A stretch of DNA of 64,000 nucleotides from assembly GCA_963740255.1 (NCBI GenBank), contig CAVUDO010000002.1, forward strand, positions 1,488,001-1,552,000, given 5' to 3'. The DNA is from CAVUDO01 sp963740255. Its GTDB lineage: Bacteria > Actinomycetota > Actinomycetes > Mycobacteriales > Cryptosporangiaceae. The notes under the pieces were generated by a model, which worked only from the letters and a program-made list of their open reading frames with translations, made no database searches and was not told the origin of the DNA. The stretch's first letter is position 1; every line of letters begins with the position of its first letter. Positions 24,097 to 32,797 of the stretch are shown here, piece by piece. The position numbers and the translations under genes were made by a program.

Positions 24097-26295
24097 ATGA
24101 GCACGGACGCGACGAGAGCGGCGGCGAGCCTGTTCTCGATCGTGCTGTGCGGGACGACCGTTGGCGTGCTGCTCGCCATCGCGGCCCTGCCCGCCGCCGG
24201 GGTGAGCGGCATGGGCGCCAAGGCCGCGGCGGAGTCGTTCACCAACCTGCCGGGTGAGCTGGGCGCCACCCGACTGCCGGAGACGTCGTACCTCTATGCC
24301 GCCGACGGATCGCTCATCACCTCGTTCTACGCCGAGAACCGCACCCCGATCGCGCTGGCCGACGTCGCGCCGGTGATGCGGGACGCCACCCTGGCCGCCG
24401 AGGACGCGCGTTTCCACGAGCACAACGGCGTCGACGTCCAGGGCATCATCCGAGCGTTCGTCCGCAACCAGCAGGCCGGCGAGATCCAGCAGGGCGCCTC
24501 CACGCTGACGCAGCAGTACGTGCGCAACGTCCTGCGCTACTCCGCCACGAACGCGGCGGAACGGCGTCGCGCGACCGAGGAGACGGTGGGAAGAAAGGTC
24601 CGCGAGGCGCGTTTCGCCGTGTCGGTGGAGAACCGCTACACCAAACAGGAGATCCTCGAGCGCTATCTGAACATCGCGTACTTCGGAAACGGCGGATACG
24701 GCGTCGGAGCGGCCGCGCAGCGGTATTTCTCCAAGACGCCGAAACAGCTCACCCTGGCCGAGGCCGCCATGCTGGCCGGACTCGTGCAGAGCCCGTCGAC
24801 CTACAACCCGATCGGCCGGGACGGCCGCGCCGCGCTCGCCCGCCGCAATTACGTTCTCGATCGGATGGTCAGCCTGGGCATGGTCACGGCCGCGCGGGCG
24901 GCCGCGGCCAAGGCGGCGCCGCTGGCCCTCAAACCACGCCAGCCGCAGGGCTCGTGTGTCAACGGCAACCGCGCCTACGGCTACTACTGCGACTGGTTCC
25001 TCGACTGGTGGAAATCGAACCCCGCGTTCGGCGACACCCGGGCCGAGCGGGAGGAGAACCTCCGCCGCGGCGGCTACCGGATCGTCACCGCGCTCGATCC
25101 GGTCACCCAGCGCGCGGCTCAGCGGTCGGTCGACAGTCAGGTGAGCCGGTCCAGCAACTTCGCCGCCGGCGCGGTCGTCGTCGAGCCGGGCACCGGCAGG
25201 GTGAAGGCGATGGCCGTCAACCGCACCTACAGCCTGGCGAAGAACGCCCGCGGCCGGGACGCGCCCAACACCGTCAACCCGCTGCTCACCGGCACCAATG
25301 TGTCGCCCGGCTACCAGGCCGGTTCCACCTTCAAGCTGTTCACCCTGGTCGCCGCGCTGGACCGCGGCCTGCCGCTGGGCACCAAGATCTACGCGCCCGG
25401 CCGGATCAAGACCCAGTTCCGCAACGCCACCGGCCCGGTGGCCTGCGCCGGCGACCACTGGTGCCCCAAGAACGCGGCACCGGGGATGACCGGCACCCAC
25501 ACCATGTGGTCGGGCTTCGGCGAGTCGGTGAACACCTACTTCGTCCAGCTGGAGGAGCGGATCGGGGTGAAGGCCGCGGTCAACATGGCCGAGCGGCTGG
25601 GCATCCGGTTCCGCTCCAGCGAGGACATCCGGCTGCGCAACCTCGTCCAGAAGGACCCGAACGCCTGGGGCTCGTTCACCCTCGGCACCGCGCTGGTCAC
25701 GCCGCTGGACATGGCGAACGCCTACGCCACGGTCGCTGCCCGGGGCAGGCGGTGCGAGCCGCTGCCGCTCAGGTCGATCGCCGACCGCGACGGCCGGAAG
25801 CTGCCGTTCTCCGACCCGAGCTGCAGGCAGGTGATCCGGCCGGAGGTCGCCGACGCGGCGGCCGACGCCGCCCGCTGCCCGATCGGTGACAAGGCGGCGT
25901 CCCGGTGCGAGGTCAAGAACGGCGTGACCGCCCGCCGGGTCGGCTCGGCGTTCGTCCGCCCGATGGCCGGCAAGACCGGCACCACCGACGACAACAAGGC
26001 GGCCTGGTTCGTCGGCTTCACCCCCAACCTCGCGATGGCGGTGTTCTTCTCCGACCCCGACAACCCCGGCCTGCGTCCGGTGCCGAACTACCGGGTGCCG
26101 GTCACGGTGTACCTCGAGACCATGCGGGTGGCGCTCGCCAAGCTGGCTCCGGCCGGGTTCCGCGCGCCGACGGCACTGATGAAGGTCGGCAGGTCGGGGC
26201 GACCCCCGACGTTGCGCAGCGACCCGAGCGTGGGCGCGAAGAAGCCCGACAAGAAACCCACCGCCACCCAGCCGCCACCGCGGCCGGGCGGCTGA
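24097..26295 (+). CDS. Class A penicillin-binding protein (bifunctional peptidoglycan synthase)
   Basis: A 732-residue protein that polymerises and cross-links peptidoglycan outside the membrane. An N-terminal anchor helix (SIVLCGTTVGVLLAIAALPA) precedes the glycosyltransferase domain with EDARFHEHNGVD (~107) and QGASTLTQQYVRN. The transpeptidase domain has the nucleophile Ser in AGSTFKL (~410), SVN in GESVNTYF and KTGTT (~626). The C-terminus is a Pro/Lys-rich tail. ATG 24097 is chosen; GTG 24010 in the same frame would add 29 residues. The length and motif order fit actinobacterial PonA-like proteins. It is monocistronic. Confidence 0.92.
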   Translation: MSTDATRAAASLFSIVLCGTTVGVLLAIAALPAAGVSGMGAKAAAESFTNLPGELGATRLPETSYLYAADGSLITSFYAENRTPIALADVAPVMRDATLAAEDARFHEHNGVDVQGIIRAFVRNQQAGEIQQGASTLTQQYVRNVLRYSATNAAERRRATEETVGRKVREARFAVSVENRYTKQEILERYLNIAYFGNGGYGVGAAAQRYFSKTPKQLTLAEAAMLAGLVQSPSTYNPIGRDGRAALARRNYVLDRMVSLGMVTAARAAAAKAAPLALKPRQPQGSCVNGNRAYGYYCDWFLDWWKSNPAFGDTRAEREENLRRGGYRIVTALDPVTQRAAQRSVDSQVSRSSNFAAGAVVVEPGTGRVKAMAVNRTYSLAKNARGRDAPNTVNPLLTGTNVSPGYQAGSTFKLFTLVAALDRGLPLGTKIYAPGRIKTQFRNATGPVACAGDHWCPKNAAPGMTGTHTMWSGFGESVNTYFVQLEERIGVKAAVNMAERLGIRFRSSEDIRLRNLVQKDPNAWGSFTLGTALVTPLDMANAYATVAARGRRCEPLPLRSIADRDGRKLPFSDPSCRQVIRPEVADAAADAARCPIGDKAASRCEVKNGVTARRVGSAFVRPMAGKTGTTDDNKAAWFVGFTPNLAMAVFFSDPDNPGLRPVPNYRVPVTVYLETMRVALAKLAPAGFRAPTALMKVGRSGRPPTLRSDPSVGAKKPDKKPTATQPPPRPGG

Positions 26296-26344
26296 TCGTC
26301 CGGTTGGCCGTCGGGCACGGTGAGCCGGGCACGGTGGGACGAGC

Positions 26345-27466
26345 TCAGCGGGACGAGCCGACCGGTGCCTGCGCCTGGGCGTAGCAGCCGTCGAACGCCT
26401 CCAGCACGGCCGGCCACACGCACCGGGCCGGTTCGGTCGACCGGTTGTGGGCCGAGATCCGCTGCCGCAGACCCGGCTCGGCGGCCAGTCTGACCAGGGC
26501 GTCCACCATCTCCTCGTCGTCCCCGCCGAGCAGGCCCTCCCGGCCGTGGTGGACGAAGTCGGAGATTCCGTTGCCGGCTCGGGCTACCACGGGCAGGCCG
26601 GCCAGACGGGCCTCCAACGCGGCGATCCCGAACGACTCGAGGGCGGCAGGGGCGAGGAACATGTCGGCCGACCCGAGCAGCGCGGCGATCTCGGTGCGGT
26701 CGAGCCGGCCGGCCAGCGTGACCCAGTCGTCCATGCCGTGCCGGCGCAGATAGCGCTGCATCGCGGCACGGGCCGGGCCGTCCCCCACCACCGTCGCGCG
26801 CAGGCCCGATGCGTCGCCGAGCCGCCGGTGGGCACGCCGCAGCAGCCGCAGCAGGGTCACCGGCTGCTTGCGCGGGGCGAGCCGGCCGACCGCCACCACG
26901 TGCACGCCCCCGCCCGCCACGGGCCCGCGGTCCGGCCGGCGCCAGCGCGCGGGCTCGATTCCGTTGGGCACCACCGTGACCGGAAACCCGCCGGCCACCG
27001 ACCGTCGGATGGGTGCCGCAGCCGCCTCGCTCACGGCGGTGACCACCAGCCCCCACCGGCTCCAGCCCACCGTCGACTCGAACGCCCGGTAGATCCCGAG
27101 GGTGACGGGGTCCCACATACTGTGGACCGTCACGACCGTCGGGACGCCGTCCCGGATCGCGCGCCGCGCGGCGGTCCAGGCGAACGGAGAGACCGCCCCG
27201 ACATGGACATGGACGACGTCCGGCTTCTCCGCGCGCAGCACCCGACCGACGTGCCAGCCACCCCGGGGGTGGAGGGGAAGTTCGAAGGGGACGGGCGCGA
27301 CCACCCGGTGGACCGCGATCTCCCGTCCGACATCGTCCCCGGGCGTGGCGGTGACGATCGAGACCTGGTGCCCGGCGGCCTGCTGAACTCCTGCGAGCGT
27401 GGCGACCTGAACTTCGATGCCGCCCAGACGCGGCAGGAAACAGTCGCTGACGTGTGCGATCCTCAC
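26345..27466 (-). CDS. GT4-family glycosyltransferase
   Basis: A 373-residue GT-B enzyme like the phosphatidyl-inositol mannosyltransferases and MshA-type transferases. The acceptor domain starts MRIAHVSDCFLPRLGGIEVQ. The sugar-nucleotide domain has AVGRLAPRKQP (~205), the nucleotide-binding ExxxxxxxE in APAALESFGIAALEARLAG (~285) and VARAGNGISDFV. GTG 27466 is the start. It is divergent by 71 bases from a PIG-L deacetylase gene that is coupled to a flippase-like gene. That suggests a small surface-glycolipid set; the acceptor is not known. Confidence 0.85.
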   Translation of the reverse strand: MRIAHVSDCFLPRLGGIEVQVATLAGVQQAAGHQVSIVTATPGDDVGREIAVHRVVAPVPFELPLHPRGGWHVGRVLRAEKPDVVHVHVGAVSPFAWTAARRAIRDGVPTVVTVHSMWDPVTLGIYRAFESTVGWSRWGLVVTAVSEAAAAPIRRSVAGGFPVTVVPNGIEPARWRRPDRGPVAGGGVHVVAVGRLAPRKQPVTLLRLLRRAHRRLGDASGLRATVVGDGPARAAMQRYLRRHGMDDWVTLAGRLDRTEIAALLGSADMFLAPAALESFGIAALEARLAGLPVVARAGNGISDFVHHGREGLLGGDDEEMVDALVRLAAEPGLRQRISAHNRSTEPARCVWPAVLEAFDGCYAQAQAPVGSSR

Positions 27467-27537
27467 GTCGGTCCGGGCCTCCCGATCACTTCCGCGGCCG
27501 GTGTGCCGCGTGTTGAGCGTGATAGTAGGCGTCCCTG

Positions 27538-28365
27538 ATGTCCACCTGTGTGTTCTTCCACGCCCACCCCGACGACGAGGCGTTGCTCACCGCCGGGACG
27601 ATGGCCCGGCTCGCCGCCGAGGGGCATCGGGTGGTGCTGGTGGTGGCCACCGCCGGGCAGGCCGGGCTGGCCGCCCCGGAGGCGGTCGACGGCGTGGCCC
27701 TCGGCGACGTGCGGCTCGCCGAACTGCACGCCTCGGCCGCCGTGCTCGGCTGCGCACGGGTGGCGAGCCTGGGCTACGCCGACTCCGGCCTGGACGGCGA
27801 CGCGGCCACCCCGCCGGACGGGCCCGCGGCGTTCGCCCGGGTCGACCCCGAGGGGGCGGCGGCGCGCCTGGCCGAACTGCTGCGGGACGAGGACGCCGAC
27901 CTGCTCACGGTGTACGACCCCACCGGCGGCTACGGGCACCCCGACCACGTCCAGGTGCACCGGGTCGGCACCCGGGCGGCGGCGCTGGCCGGCACACCGG
28001 TCGTGCTGGAGGCCACGGTCGACCGCGGCCTGCTGCTCCGGGGCCTCCGGCTGGTCGAGCGGGTGTACCAGTTCCCGCCGGAGTTCGACCGCGGGCGGTT
28101 CGAGACGGCGTACGCGCCGAGCGAGGCGGTCACCCACCGGGTCCGCGTCCGCCGCTACGCCCGGGCGAAGCGGGCCAGCATGGCCGCCCACGCGACCCAG
28201 GCGACGGGCGGCGACGGCGAGCGGACGCTGGCCGCGTTCCTGCGGCTCCCCCGGCCGCTGTTCCGGTTCGTGTTCGGCACCGAGTGGTACGTCCAGCGTG
28301 GACTGCCCGCGGGGACGACGCTCCGCCATCCGTTGGCCTCGCTGCCTCGGGGAGGTGCGGCCTGA
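27538..28365 (+). CDS. PIG-L family zinc deacetylase
   Basis: A 275-residue N-acetylglucosaminyl-type deacetylase. The zinc and catalytic residues are in FHAHPDDEALLTAG (~8-21), with the third ligand in YGHPDHVQVH (~142). The early loop and length match the PIG-L/LmbE group that includes MshB and Mca, but the substrate cannot be read from sequence. Its TGA overlaps the ATG of the next gene (TGATG), so the membrane protein is translationally coupled. It is probably part of glycolipid or pseudo-disaccharide processing with the divergent GT4 gene. Confidence 0.87.
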   Translation: MSTCVFFHAHPDDEALLTAGTMARLAAEGHRVVLVVATAGQAGLAAPEAVDGVALGDVRLAELHASAAVLGCARVASLGYADSGLDGDAATPPDGPAAFARVDPEGAAARLAELLRDEDADLLTVYDPTGGYGHPDHVQVHRVGTRAAALAGTPVVLEATVDRGLLLRGLRLVERVYQFPPEFDRGRFETAYAPSEAVTHRVRVRRYARAKRASMAAHATQATGGDGERTLAAFLRLPRPLFRFVFGTEWYVQRGLPAGTTLRHPLASLPRGGAA

Positions 28366-29474
28366 TGCGGCGCCAGGTGCTGCGGCTTGTGCTCTCGGTG
28401 GCCTCACTGACCCTTGCCGGGGTGATCCTCGCGGTGGTGCTGCCGGTGGTCGTCGGCGTCAGCTGGGCCGAGATCGGCACCCGGCTCGCCGCGCTGGACG
28501 GGTGGACGCTGCTGTGGCTCTGCCTGCTCTGGATCGCCGGACTCTGGGCCTACACGTTCGTCCTCACCGGCTCGCTGCCCGGCCTGACCAACGTTCAGGG
28601 CTTCATGCTGAACGCCACGGGCAGTGCGATCAGCAACGTCCTGCCGTTCGGCGGGGCCGCCGGAATCGCGGTGACCTACGGCATGTGCCGGGCCTGGGGG
28701 CACCGCCCGCCCGCGGTGGCGGCCTCGGTCCTGGTCAGTGGGGTCTGGAACACCGTGTTCCGGTTCCTGCTCCCGGCGATCGGGTTGGTCGGCCTGCTGG
28801 CCTCCGGACGGGTGCCGGACAGCCGGATCGCCTCGGCGACCGTGGTGGCCTCCGCCTCGCTGCTCGCCCTCGCCGCCGTACTCGCGGTCGCGCTGTCCTG
28901 GAAGCCGGCGACCCGCTGGCTCGGCCGGATGGCGGACGTCCTTGTCCGGGCGCTTCCCCGCCGGTTCCGTCCGGCGTCGGGACGGATCGGCGCGTCGCTC
29001 GAGCGGCTGCGGCAGGAGACCGTCGCGGTGCTGCGCATGGGCTGGCTGAAGATGTCGCTGGGCATGGTCGGGTTCCTCACCCTGCAGGCCGCGCTGATGG
29101 CCGCGTGCCTCGCCGCCACCGGCTCCTATCCCGGAGCCGCGCTCACCCTGGCGGCGTTCGCACTCGGACGGGTGCTTACCACGGTGGTGGTGACGCCGAG
29201 CGGGATCGGCACCAGCGAGACCGGCACGATCGCGCTGCTGGTCGCGCTGGGTTCGCCGGCCGGACCGGTGACCGCCGGGGTGCTGTTGTTCTCGATCTTC
29301 ACCTATGCCCTGGAGATCCCGCTGGGGGTGCTCACGGGGTCGGGGTGGCTGCTCGCCCGGCGCCTGCGCCGACGCGGCGCCGACATCGACCCGCTCCCGG
29401 TCGACCCGGCTCCCGAGAACGACGCCAGCGACGGCAGCCCCGAGTCGGCCGCTACTCTCCGGCCTTCCGGATGA
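28365..29474 (+). CDS. UPF0104/LPG-synthase-TM family membrane protein
   Basis: A 369-residue protein with eight or nine membrane helices of the AglD/MprF flippase-like fold. Conserved motifs are ISNVLPFGGAAGIAVTYGM and the late GRVLTTVVVTPSGIGTSETG, typical of the family. GGGGAGG upstream of ATG 28365 and the TGATG overlap with the deacetylase gene show they are co-made. The family moves or modifies lipid-linked groups, so transfer of a deacetylated glycolipid across the membrane is a reasonable inference. The C-terminal ~25 residues are acidic and disordered. Confidence 0.85.
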   Translation: MRRQVLRLVLSVASLTLAGVILAVVLPVVVGVSWAEIGTRLAALDGWTLLWLCLLWIAGLWAYTFVLTGSLPGLTNVQGFMLNATGSAISNVLPFGGAAGIAVTYGMCRAWGHRPPAVAASVLVSGVWNTVFRFLLPAIGLVGLLASGRVPDSRIASATVVASASLLALAAVLAVALSWKPATRWLGRMADVLVRALPRRFRPASGRIGASLERLRQETVAVLRMGWLKMSLGMVGFLTLQAALMAACLAATGSYPGAALTLAAFALGRVLTTVVVTPSGIGTSETGTIALLVALGSPAGPVTAGVLLFSIFTYALEIPLGVLTGSGWLLARRLRRRGADIDPLPVDPAPENDASDGSPESAATLRPSG

Positions 29475-29802
29475 CCAGGACGACATTCTTGTCGGTGAGC
29501 TCCTTGAGCGTCACCTGGAAGCCGCTGACCTCGGTCTGTGCGCCGACCTCCAGCGTCACCTGCTGACCGCCGATCTCCACCACCGCCTGGTTGTTCTCCA
29601 CCTTCACGAGCTTGGCCTCGACGCCGAGAACGCTCGCCTTCGCGTCGACCGAGCGGTCGAGCGTCACGGTGCAGGAGTCGAGCGTGCAACTGGTCTGCGC
29701 GCCTTCGCTGCTGCATCCGGCGAGCACCAGCGCGGCGAACGCGGCGGCGACGCCGACGGCGAGACGGGACGGGCGGGCGGAGGTGTTCCGGAAGGAGGTC
29801 AC
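29452..29802 (-). CDS. Small lipoprotein, beta-rich
   Basis: A 116-residue protein with basic head, hydrophobic stretch and lipobox LAGC (Cys ~30), so lipid-anchored. The mature part is beta-rich (SCTLDSCTVTLDRSVDAK, then VEIGGQQVTLEVG) with a Cys pair near the anchor. Its 3' end overlaps the opposing flippase-like gene by 23 bases, so the two transcripts run into each other. No family is recognised. Confidence 0.75.
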   Translation of the reverse strand: MTSFRNTSARPSRLAVGVAAAFAALVLAGCSSEGAQTSCTLDSCTVTLDRSVDAKASVLGVEAKLVKVENNQAVVEIGGQQVTLEVGAQTEVSGFQVTLKELTDKNVVLVIRKAGE

Positions 29803-29871
29803 GCCGCCAAGTGTAGGCGGACCAGACCAGCCCCCTCCACACCCCGGACGTCGCTGAGGCCGGGAACGCCA

Positions 29872-29985
29872 CTGAGGGGGCCGGCGGGACGGCCCCCTCA
29901 GCAGGTGGGGTGAGGTCGGGTCCTGCCGGCGCGGCGACGGCAGCCGGCAGGACCCGAGTAGGTGGGCGCCGGCCGAAGCCGGCGC
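29872..29985. terminator. Array of three perfect hairpins
   Basis: Three stem-loops without mismatches stand side by side: a 12-bp stem with 6-base loop (29872-29901), a 14-bp stem with 12-base loop (29917-29956) and an 8-bp stem with a CGAA tetraloop (29966-29985). They start 7 bases after the stop of the WhiA-like gene (minus strand) and end before the lipoprotein gene on the same strand. Strong stacked terminators are the simple reading; a structured RNA is possible. Confidence 0.8.
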
Positions 29986-29991
29986 GCGGTG

Positions 29992-30687
29992 TTATCCAGC
30001 CATGCTCGCGTGCACGGTCATCGGCACCCTCCGGACGCCGGTGACCGCGTCGACAAGTGTCGTGACCTCGTGACCCGACACACAGATGAGGTGGCCGCCC
30101 GGCCGGAGCACCGCGCTCACGCCGATCTCCAGGAGCGCGGCGGCCCGCACCAGGACGCGGGTGGTGGCCGGGTCTCCGACCCGCACGGAGAGCCGGTCGG
30201 AGCCGCGACCGGGACCCGACGCGAGCAACGCCGCACGCCAGGCTGCCGTCGCGAGCGCCCGCCGGTGCCGGTGTTGACGCGGGCTGAGCCGGGGCAGCGC
30301 GGACGTCTCGGCGCAGAGCACCGCCGAGCCTGCGCTGCCTGCCCGGTCCAGGGCCGACTGGACGACGGGGGCGGCCTCGGGCGGAACGCTGACCCGGTGG
30401 ATGCCGTAGCGGTGCCGCTGCCCGTGGAACCGCGACTCGACCCGGGCCACCGGTGCGATGTAGGCGATCGCCGCGGCGAGTCGTTCCGCCGCTGCCGCAC
30501 TGTCGAACTCGGCGAGCAGACCGGGGGTGAGGCTCTCGGGCCGCCGCACCGTGCGGATCGGACCGAGCGCACCCGTGGGCGGACCGGCCACCCGCAGCAG
30601 CATGACCGCTTCGAACGTGGCGCATGAGGCGTCGAACTCGGCGACGCCGAGCGCCGAGCGCAGCGCGTGATCGCGGGAACGGCTCAC
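29992..30687 (-). CDS. WhiA-like protein lacking the DNA-binding domain
   Basis: A 231-residue protein. Its layout follows the N-terminal LAGLIDADG-like region of the sporulation regulator WhiA: an opening helix (ATFEAVMLLRVAG), a conserved middle (AERLAAAIAYIAPVARVE), then ATAAWRAALLASGPGRGSDR, which mirrors the AAWRGAFLAHGS-type motif. It ends with RVLVRAAALLEIGVSAVLRP and a segment ending TTLVDAVTG. WhiA itself is ~320 residues with a C-terminal helix-turn-helix; here the protein stops before it. The start is GTG 30687 without a clear ribosome site. It may bind WhiA or its partners instead of DNA. The similarity is judged by eye. Confidence 0.55.
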   Translation of the reverse strand: MSRSRDHALRSALGVAEFDASCATFEAVMLLRVAGPPTGALGPIRTVRRPESLTPGLLAEFDSAAAAERLAAAIAYIAPVARVESRFHGQRHRYGIHRVSVPPEAAPVVQSALDRAGSAGSAVLCAETSALPRLSPRQHRHRRALATAAWRAALLASGPGRGSDRLSVRVGDPATTRVLVRAAALLEIGVSAVLRPGGHLICVSGHEVTTLVDAVTGVRRVPMTVHASMAG

Positions 30688-31157
30688 CAGCGGACCCGCC
30701 CTGCGGAGAGAGCGGCGCCCGGGCCGGTGGCGAACAGAGGCTCCGGCCGGAATCCGGTCATCTTGTCGCCCTCCCGTTCCGGCTTGGCCGTGGTGCGCAG
30801 AACGTCACATCGTGATGACGCTCACGTCATGTCAGAAGGAGCATCGCGGGCCGTGTGCCAGGGCTGGGCGGATCTGAGGTAGATCTAAGGATCACCACCA
30901 GCCTCGGATTCGTGACAGTCGGTTACAGCGGCACTCCGCTTCCCCGCAAGCTCGGCATCCGCGACTTCGGCCTGGCCCACGGCCGGGTCGACGTCAGGGT
31001 GTGCGCCATCGACGAGCGGTGGGCGGGCTGAAAGTTCGCGATCCGCCCTCGCCGACCGCTGCCGGGTCTCGACGGCCGCGTGGTCGACTCGGCACGGATT
31101 CATCGGAACGGCGTCGATGCGGAACGGGCGGTTCTGGCCTGTGATAGGCACCGTCGC
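30688..31157. other. Intergenic stretch with clustered CGTCA/TGACG elements
   Basis: No gene is supported here; the long minus-strand frame over it is an Arg/Gly/Val-rich shadow. A short cluster CGTCA-N8-TGACG (30803-30820) followed by another CGTCA (30825-30829) could be a regulator site for either neighbour. Confidence 0.4.
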
Positions 31158-32720
31158 ATGGTCGACGTCCTGATCGTCGGCGCCGGGCACAACGGCCTGG
31201 TGGCCGCGGTCCTGCTCGCCCGGGCGGGGCTGGCGGTGGAGGTGCTCGAACGGGCCGGAATCGTCGGCGGGGCCTGCCGGACCGAACGGCCGTTCGCCCG
31301 GGCACCGGGGTTGGCCGCGTCCACGGGGGCCTACCTGCTCGGGCCGATGCAGCCGGAACTGCTGCGCGCCCTGGACATCGACCTGCCGCTGATCCGCCGC
31401 GACCCGCACTACTTCCTGCCCACCCTGGACGGCCGCCACCTGCTGCTCGGCAGCGACCGCACCGACGCCCGCCGGCAGTTCGCGGAGTTCTTCTCCGAAG
31501 CCGACGCGGCGGCCGACGCGGCGTACCACGCCGAGCTCGCCGCCCTGCGCGACGACCTCGCCCCGGCCTGGTTCGCCGCGCCGCTTCCGGTCGAGGAGAC
31601 CGCGCAGCGGTCTGTGCGGCCGACCCTGCGCCGGGCGTTCGTCGACCTGGTGCGGGGGTCGGCGATGGACTACCTCGACCGGTTCGGGTTCGCCTCCGAG
31701 ACGGTCGTCGCGATGTACGCGATCACCGACGGGATGCCCGGGTTGACGGGTTCGCCCTGGTCACCGGGCTCCGGGCACAACCTGCTCGTGCACAACATGT
31801 GCCGGCTGCCCGGCGCCGACGGTACGTGGATGGCGGTCCGCGGCGGCATGGGTACCGTCACCCGCACGCTGGCCGCGGCGGCCACCCGCGCCGGGGCGCG
31901 GATCCGGCTCGACACCCCGGTCGACCAGGTCACCGTCGCGGCCGGCGCCGTTGCCGGGGTGGTCACCGCGACCGGCGAGGAGGTCGCCGCGCCGGTGGTG
32001 TTGGTCTGCGCGGACGCGTTCCGGCTGCCGGCGATGCTCGGTGACCACACGCCGCCGTGGCTGGCCGAACGGGTGGCCGGGTGGACCGCGCGTTCGCCTG
32101 GCCAGACGATGAAGGTCAACCTGGCCCTGTCCGACCTCCCCCGCTTCGCCGCGCTGCCCGAACCACGCGGCCAGCACGGCACCACCGTCCACCTGATGCC
32201 TCCCCCGGCACCGGACGGCAGCCTGCTCACCGCGATCCGCGAGGCGTTCGACGGCGCCGAGGCCGGACGCCTGGACGCCGTGCCGCCGCTGGACTGGTAC
32301 CTGCACTCCACCCTCGACCCCTCGCTGTGCGACGTCGCCGGCAACCACTCCTCCGCGCTGTTCGTCCAGGGCGTGCCGCACACGCCCGCCGGCTCGGACT
32401 GGCCGACGGAGAAGGCCGCCTACGTCGACCGGCTCCTCGACCTGGCCGAGAGGTACGCGCCGGGCCTGCGCGAGCTGGTGGTGGACGTGCACGCACTGAG
32501 CCCCCCGGAGATCACCTCGCATTTCGGCATCACCAGCGCGAACATCCACCACATCGACAACGCGATCTCGTTCACCGACCGGATGCCGTACCGGGCCGGG
32601 GTCGACGGGGTGTACGCGGGGGCCGCGGGGTGCTTCCCGGCCGGCTCGGTGATCGGCTGCGCCGGGCACAACGCGGCGCGGGCCGTGCTGGACGATCTCG
32701 GGGTGGCCCGGCCCCGATGA
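31158..32720 (+). CDS. FAD oxidoreductase, phytoene-desaturase/PYROXD2-like
   Basis: A 520-residue protein with an N-terminal dinucleotide-binding motif VLIVGAGHNGLVAAVLLARAG and a following VVGGACRTE-like acidic turn (ERAGIVGGACRTE). The carotenoid-desaturase type C-terminal FAD motif reads GVYAGAAGCFPAGSVIGCAGHNAA. The mid part WSPGSGHNLLVHNMCR is typical of the NAD(P)/FAD-dependent CrtI-like group that includes PYROXD2. There are no other carotenoid genes nearby, so carotene is not a safe substrate. ATG 31158 is used; the gene is followed after 77 bases by an ABC exporter. Confidence 0.83.
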   Translation: MVDVLIVGAGHNGLVAAVLLARAGLAVEVLERAGIVGGACRTERPFARAPGLAASTGAYLLGPMQPELLRALDIDLPLIRRDPHYFLPTLDGRHLLLGSDRTDARRQFAEFFSEADAAADAAYHAELAALRDDLAPAWFAAPLPVEETAQRSVRPTLRRAFVDLVRGSAMDYLDRFGFASETVVAMYAITDGMPGLTGSPWSPGSGHNLLVHNMCRLPGADGTWMAVRGGMGTVTRTLAAAATRAGARIRLDTPVDQVTVAAGAVAGVVTATGEEVAAPVVLVCADAFRLPAMLGDHTPPWLAERVAGWTARSPGQTMKVNLALSDLPRFAALPEPRGQHGTTVHLMPPPAPDGSLLTAIREAFDGAEAGRLDAVPPLDWYLHSTLDPSLCDVAGNHSSALFVQGVPHTPAGSDWPTEKAAYVDRLLDLAERYAPGLRELVVDVHALSPPEITSHFGITSANIHHIDNAISFTDRMPYRAGVDGVYAGAAGCFPAGSVIGCAGHNAARAVLDDLGVARPR

Positions 32721-32797
32721 GCACATCGGCGGACCCGGGTGTCTCCGCTGTCCCACCGATGGGTCACCCTGTGTGCACCACGACGAGAAGGAGCTTC

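Noticed and set aside
30885..31529. Minus-strand frame over the gap before the FAD oxidoreductase
   Set aside because: Its composition mirrors antisense bias, it overlaps the real oxidoreductase N-terminus and it lacks a ribosome site.
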